Origin: Leucocoprinus leucothites
Taxonomy: Eukaryota > Basidiomycota > Agaricomycetes > Agaricales > Agaricaceae
Reading direction: 5' to 3'
Length of the DNA: 64,000 bases
NCBI GenBank assembly: GCA_013368445.1
Contig: JAACJO010000015.1
Span: 372,001-436,000, forward strand
The notes below the pieces were generated by a model. It made no database searches and had not been told where the DNA came from. It saw nothing but the letters and a program-made list of their open reading frames with translations. Positions 61,055 through 64,000 of the stretch are shown here, piece by piece. The position numbers were made by a program, and so were the translations under genes. How positions within the stretch are numbered: the first letter of the stretch is position 1; each line of letters opens with the position of its first letter.

Positions 61055-62506
61055 ATCAATTAGTGTACCATGTGATATGAAACCAGCCCGAAGATCTCCT
61101 GTTGATGCTTCAGGACGAGGTCAGCCCACGCGTTGAACACTTGAGCTCGTAGAAGGACAGTGGTGGACAGGGAGCATTGTTTAATCATCCTCAGCGATGT
61201 GGAATTTCCATTAATCATTAATTGACAATCTTGTTCGCGATCGTATTGAGTAGTGTGCCCCATGCCAATGTGCCTGAGTACATTTTAGTAATTACTAGGA
61301 GGAATAAGCAGTACTACATAGGCATCCGCGTCAGCGTATGAGGGCCACTTTCAAGCGGTTACCTGTCATATACTGTCTTTTAAAACTTAAGTAAAGAACA
61401 CTAATGTGAGGTCGAAACAGCCAGCAGTGATTTAAAGTAAATCTTATTCCATCCTACTTATGTTCGGAGACGCGACGGGAGAAGGTATTTGGCGCCTGTT
61501 AAGGACATGAACTGTGAAGAAGCGAGGGAAGGCCCCGGTCCCAACGATCGGACGTGGAGCTATTCAGAGTCGAGTAAAAATCGCGTAGTTTTTCCGAAAA
61601 TATCATTCCATCCGAAAATGTCAATGTGTGACATTTATTGTTTTGGCTGTCGTGGAACAGCGCAGACGGTCAATATTCTTTGCTCGAACCCGACTTTCGA
61701 CTCTCATCTGATGAGGTTAACACCGTCACACAAAATACCCTTGAACCTCACCAGTTTTTCTTCGAGACTGGCAAAACGCAACGAGAAACCTTCGATTCTT
61801 GGAGGGTTACTGTAACATTGCAGGCTATCATGCAACCCGCTCCACTTTATGCGGGGTGAAAATGTATTTTTAATGGCAAGTTGTTGCCCTATCACGTTTA
61901 TTCATTTATTCAAACTTATAACATTAATAATTGTTCCTCTTCTTTCCCTTTGAAAATATCAGAGTGAACACACAGATATAGCTTCTCCTAACGTCATTCA
62001 TCGGGGTCCCCCTTTCAGTCTCACCCTTATTTGTTGCCGTAGAATACGAAAATAGTATTGGGTTCTTCAGAGCTATAGCTAGAAGAGTCGAATTCCTTAG
62101 ATAGTAATTAACAAACAGGCATCATCTCTTTTGGCTTCTCTACTCTATACTTGCGGATTGCGACCGGGTCCCTTTTACTTGTCCACTTAGTCGGGAACTG
62201 GGCGCGTCCATGCGCCCGCTACGGTAAAGGTAGCGTGAGGGAAATATGAGCATCAGTGTTCAGACCGCGAGATCAATCTGTGATGTCAATAGCTCAGCGA
62301 TTGAGGCCAATATAGTCTCTTCATGATCTGGATCGCGGCTTGCTCATTCGACATTTACGTCTGTAGGCCTATACTGAAGAGCCTTTCATGACGTAGAGCA
62401 AAATCAATCAATACAAATCATCAATTCAATCACAAGCCAAAAAGTATACAGTACATAAGTGAGTCAAAATCGAGAAAACTCGGGCAGTCCTTGGAAGAAG
62501 CTCAGA
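61055..62506. other. Intergenic region with a ~690-bp insert
   Basis: Collinear with 53,738-54,484 apart from an insert of about 61,525-62,217. A 108-codon frame in the insert (61,489-61,815) has no visible motif. No other gene seen. Confidence 0.5.
61525..62217. mobile_element. Insertion of unknown type present only in unit 2
   Basis: Comparison with unit 1 (GAAGATAAAGG near 54,185) shows extra sequence between GAAGA and TAAAGG. The right end carries a GGGCGC-GTCCAT-GCGCCC hairpin followed by GCTACGG. No terminal inverted repeats or clear target duplication. An A^T junction and 3' hairpin are reminiscent of Helitron-type ends, but the expected TC start and CTRR end are not seen. Confidence 0.4.
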
Positions 62507-62716
62507 TTACTTAGATGCAGCAACGTTGGCCACTGAGGCACCCGGTGTCCCAGAAGACACGACGCCAGGGGGGTTACCGCCGACTGGGCAGCTGCCCCAG
62601 ACACACCTGGCCGGCCTGACACCGAGGCGTTGGTCTTGGCAAGACAGAGCGGCACTGCCATCAACGCAAAGGGTGACGATGACAGCAACAGCAGTGGCGA
62701 GAGTGGCGAACTTCAT
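62507..62716 (-). pseudogene. Small secreted cysteine-rich protein, member 1 (unit 2), frameshifted
   Basis: Copy of 54,485-54,691 with the same signal peptide and first three Cys (ALSCQDQ, RPARCVWGSC). A one-base loss in the GGTA-C6 run changes the frame, so the last three Cys are replaced by SSGTPGASVANVAASK. The reading frame remains open to a nearby stop, so a variant protein is still encoded; probably a decaying paralogue. Confidence 0.7.
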
Positions 62717-63575
62717 TGTCTACAGATTGAAAAACTTAGTTAATCTTCTATTCTATGAAGTCTCGGGTACTGAGGGACATACTTTGAGCACAAAAGTTCA
62801 GAGAGGTTCGAGCGAAGTGCTGAGGATGAAGCGTGGTCGATATCTGTAGCTGAGTAGATGTGGACGAAACTCGTGAATCAGCGAACCGATTGAGGAAGGC
62901 GTAAGAGAACTGACTGTAGAGTTGTGCCAAAGCTGAGCTCTGCTTCAAAACCTCTCAGTAGAAAGTGCCTTTATACGATCTACAAGCCTACAATGCCCAG
63001 AAATGGATTGCCTCAAGCCACTGGTAGCGGATTCATGGAATTTGATAGAAATCTGCTCCCATCTTGCTAATGTCATTGTGGAAAGTATCAAGCATCTCTT
63101 GGTATGCTTCTCCACCTTCTATCCGATGCTTATGGGGCATGCAAAGCTTCATTTGCAGTTAGAAGAGTTCAATTGTAGAGAACGATCATTACCAGGGCGC
63201 TCGGCGTAGCTCGGCCAGCTTTTTTATGCAATTAAGTAAGTGTCTCATGCGCCCCAGGCAGAGAAGCATAATTGACGAGCCACCCAGCTTGTCGTGACCC
63301 TCCACCCCAAGATCGATCCCTGCTGCTGCAAAGCTCATCTTGCTAAAGTATGGTTGGGCGATAAATTCTGAATGTTACCCTTTCTACATGTATGCTAGCG
63401 CTGCGCTGGATAATAGGTACAGCACATCCTTATGAGCATCCCTTGGTTATTGAATTGGGCACCTGTAACACGCTGTCGATTGCTTGCATTTCGACTATTT
63501 TTAACTCAAATGATGACTGCCTCTGTAGATAATTTACACAGAATGGAATGCATCTCACAACTTAGACAACAAATG
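62717..63575. other. Intergenic region
   Basis: No gene seen; collinear with 54,692-55,538. Confidence 0.6.
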
Positions 63576-63725
63576 CTACTGACACTTCTGAGCTGGACAA
63601 GGTCCCCAGTGGCAGAAGGCAGGTAGCTCCGGAGTTCCCTGATCCTCACAAGAAAGGGCATTGATACTAATGCTGAAAGTGAGGACAGCAATGAGAGCGG
63701 CTATTGTAGCGCTGAATTTCATCAT
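63576..63725 (-). CDS. Small secreted cysteine-rich protein, member 2 (unit 2)
   Basis: A 49-aa protein nearly identical to the unit 1 copy: one Gly-to-Ala change in the signal peptide, and the mature four-Cys part (ALSCEDQGTPELPAFCHWG..KCQ) unchanged. Perfect conservation of the mature part while the neighbouring member 1 decays suggests the peptide is kept by selection or the duplication is recent. Confidence 0.65.
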   Translation of the reverse strand: MMKFSATIAALIAVLTFSISINALSCEDQGTPELPAFCHWGPCPAQKCQ

Positions 63726-64000
63726 CTGCAGATTGTGAGACTTGGCGTTTTGTGTCGACACGAGGGGGAAAGATGTACGTGATGCTTGGAGTAGTACGTG
63801 TAGTGAGATCGGCTGTATATTGATTCGAAACGGCGGATACTCGAAGTTTAGAGTCGAGCCATGTGGTCAGCAAGTGAACATCTCAGATGAGGAGTTTCAT
63901 TACAGACTGACCGGAGAGTTGTCCAACTGACTTCTAATGTGACGCTTTAGAGTTTAAAGTCCTTTTAAATTGCGTACATTTCCACTCAGTCAGGAACGGG

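Larger units (their letters stand above)
56187..64000. repeat. Tandem duplication II, unit 2 (incomplete at window end)
   Basis: Direct copy of 48,360-55,965. The left breakpoint lies in the kinase activation segment, so the C-lobe was never included. Differences: no MITE, a ~690-bp extra insert (61.5-62.2 kb) and several frameshifts. Confidence 0.85.

Noticed and set aside
61489..61815. 108-codon frame inside the unit 2 insert
   Set aside because: Composition and lack of motif suggest chance; the insert has no other sign of coding.

Overview
The window is nuclear DNA from a filamentous basidiomycete, probably an Agaricomycete. Genes carry many short GT-AG introns of about 50-70 nt with CTNAC/YTRAC-like branch sites. 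A tRNA-Thr has a 17-nt intron at the canonical 37/38 position, histone H4 has three introns, and several families are typical of mushroom-forming fungi: AIG1-like GTPases, sacsin-like HATPase-BTB giants, short NACHT proteins and Mx-like dynamins. The species cannot be named from the sequence.

Layout. 0-4 kb: two AIG1-like GTPases, the second with a disordered N-terminal extension and an apparent frameshift. 4.1 kb: tRNA-Thr(UGU). 4.3-9.2 kb (minus strand): an Mx/dynamin-like GTPase and cytosolic tyrosyl-tRNA synthetase. 9-19 kb: a decayed tandem duplication, [TyrRS 5' end - membrane protein - repeat-peptide precursor] twice. The left copy keeps TyrRS, the right copy keeps the repeat precursor, both keep the membrane protein, and a third AIG1-like GTPase sits only in the right copy. 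19-22 kb: no gene that I can support. 22-28 kb (minus): a C2H2 zinc-finger protein, an LPMO-like secreted protein and a DnaJ-X co-chaperone. 28-46.4 kb: a head-to-head pair of ~9 kb sacsin-like genes, each with two HATPase modules and a C-terminal BTB domain. 46.9 kb: histone H4. 47.9-64 kb: a second tandem duplication (~7.8 kb unit) with a kinase, a cyclophilin, a NACHT NTPase and two small secreted cysteine-rich proteins. In the second unit the kinase and cyclophilin are broken, the NACHT gene is intact, and one small secreted protein is frameshifted.

The most unusual items are: (i) a secreted precursor with seven 21-residue repeats (63-bp DNA period), resembling fungal processed-repeat peptide precursors; (ii) a cyclophilin whose catalytic residues are replaced, apparently spliced in frame onto a TKL-type kinase and transcribed away from a NACHT gene; (iii) the divergent sacsin-BTB pair; and (iv) a 522-bp MITE with 48-bp inverted repeats and TATA target duplications, absent from the duplicate copy. 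Together, the GIMAP-like GTPases, Mx-like dynamin, NACHT proteins and sacsin-type ATPases look like an accessory, defence-type gene set set between housekeeping genes (TyrRS, DnaJ, H4). That reading is inference. All exon structures were read by eye from splice signals and paralogue comparison.
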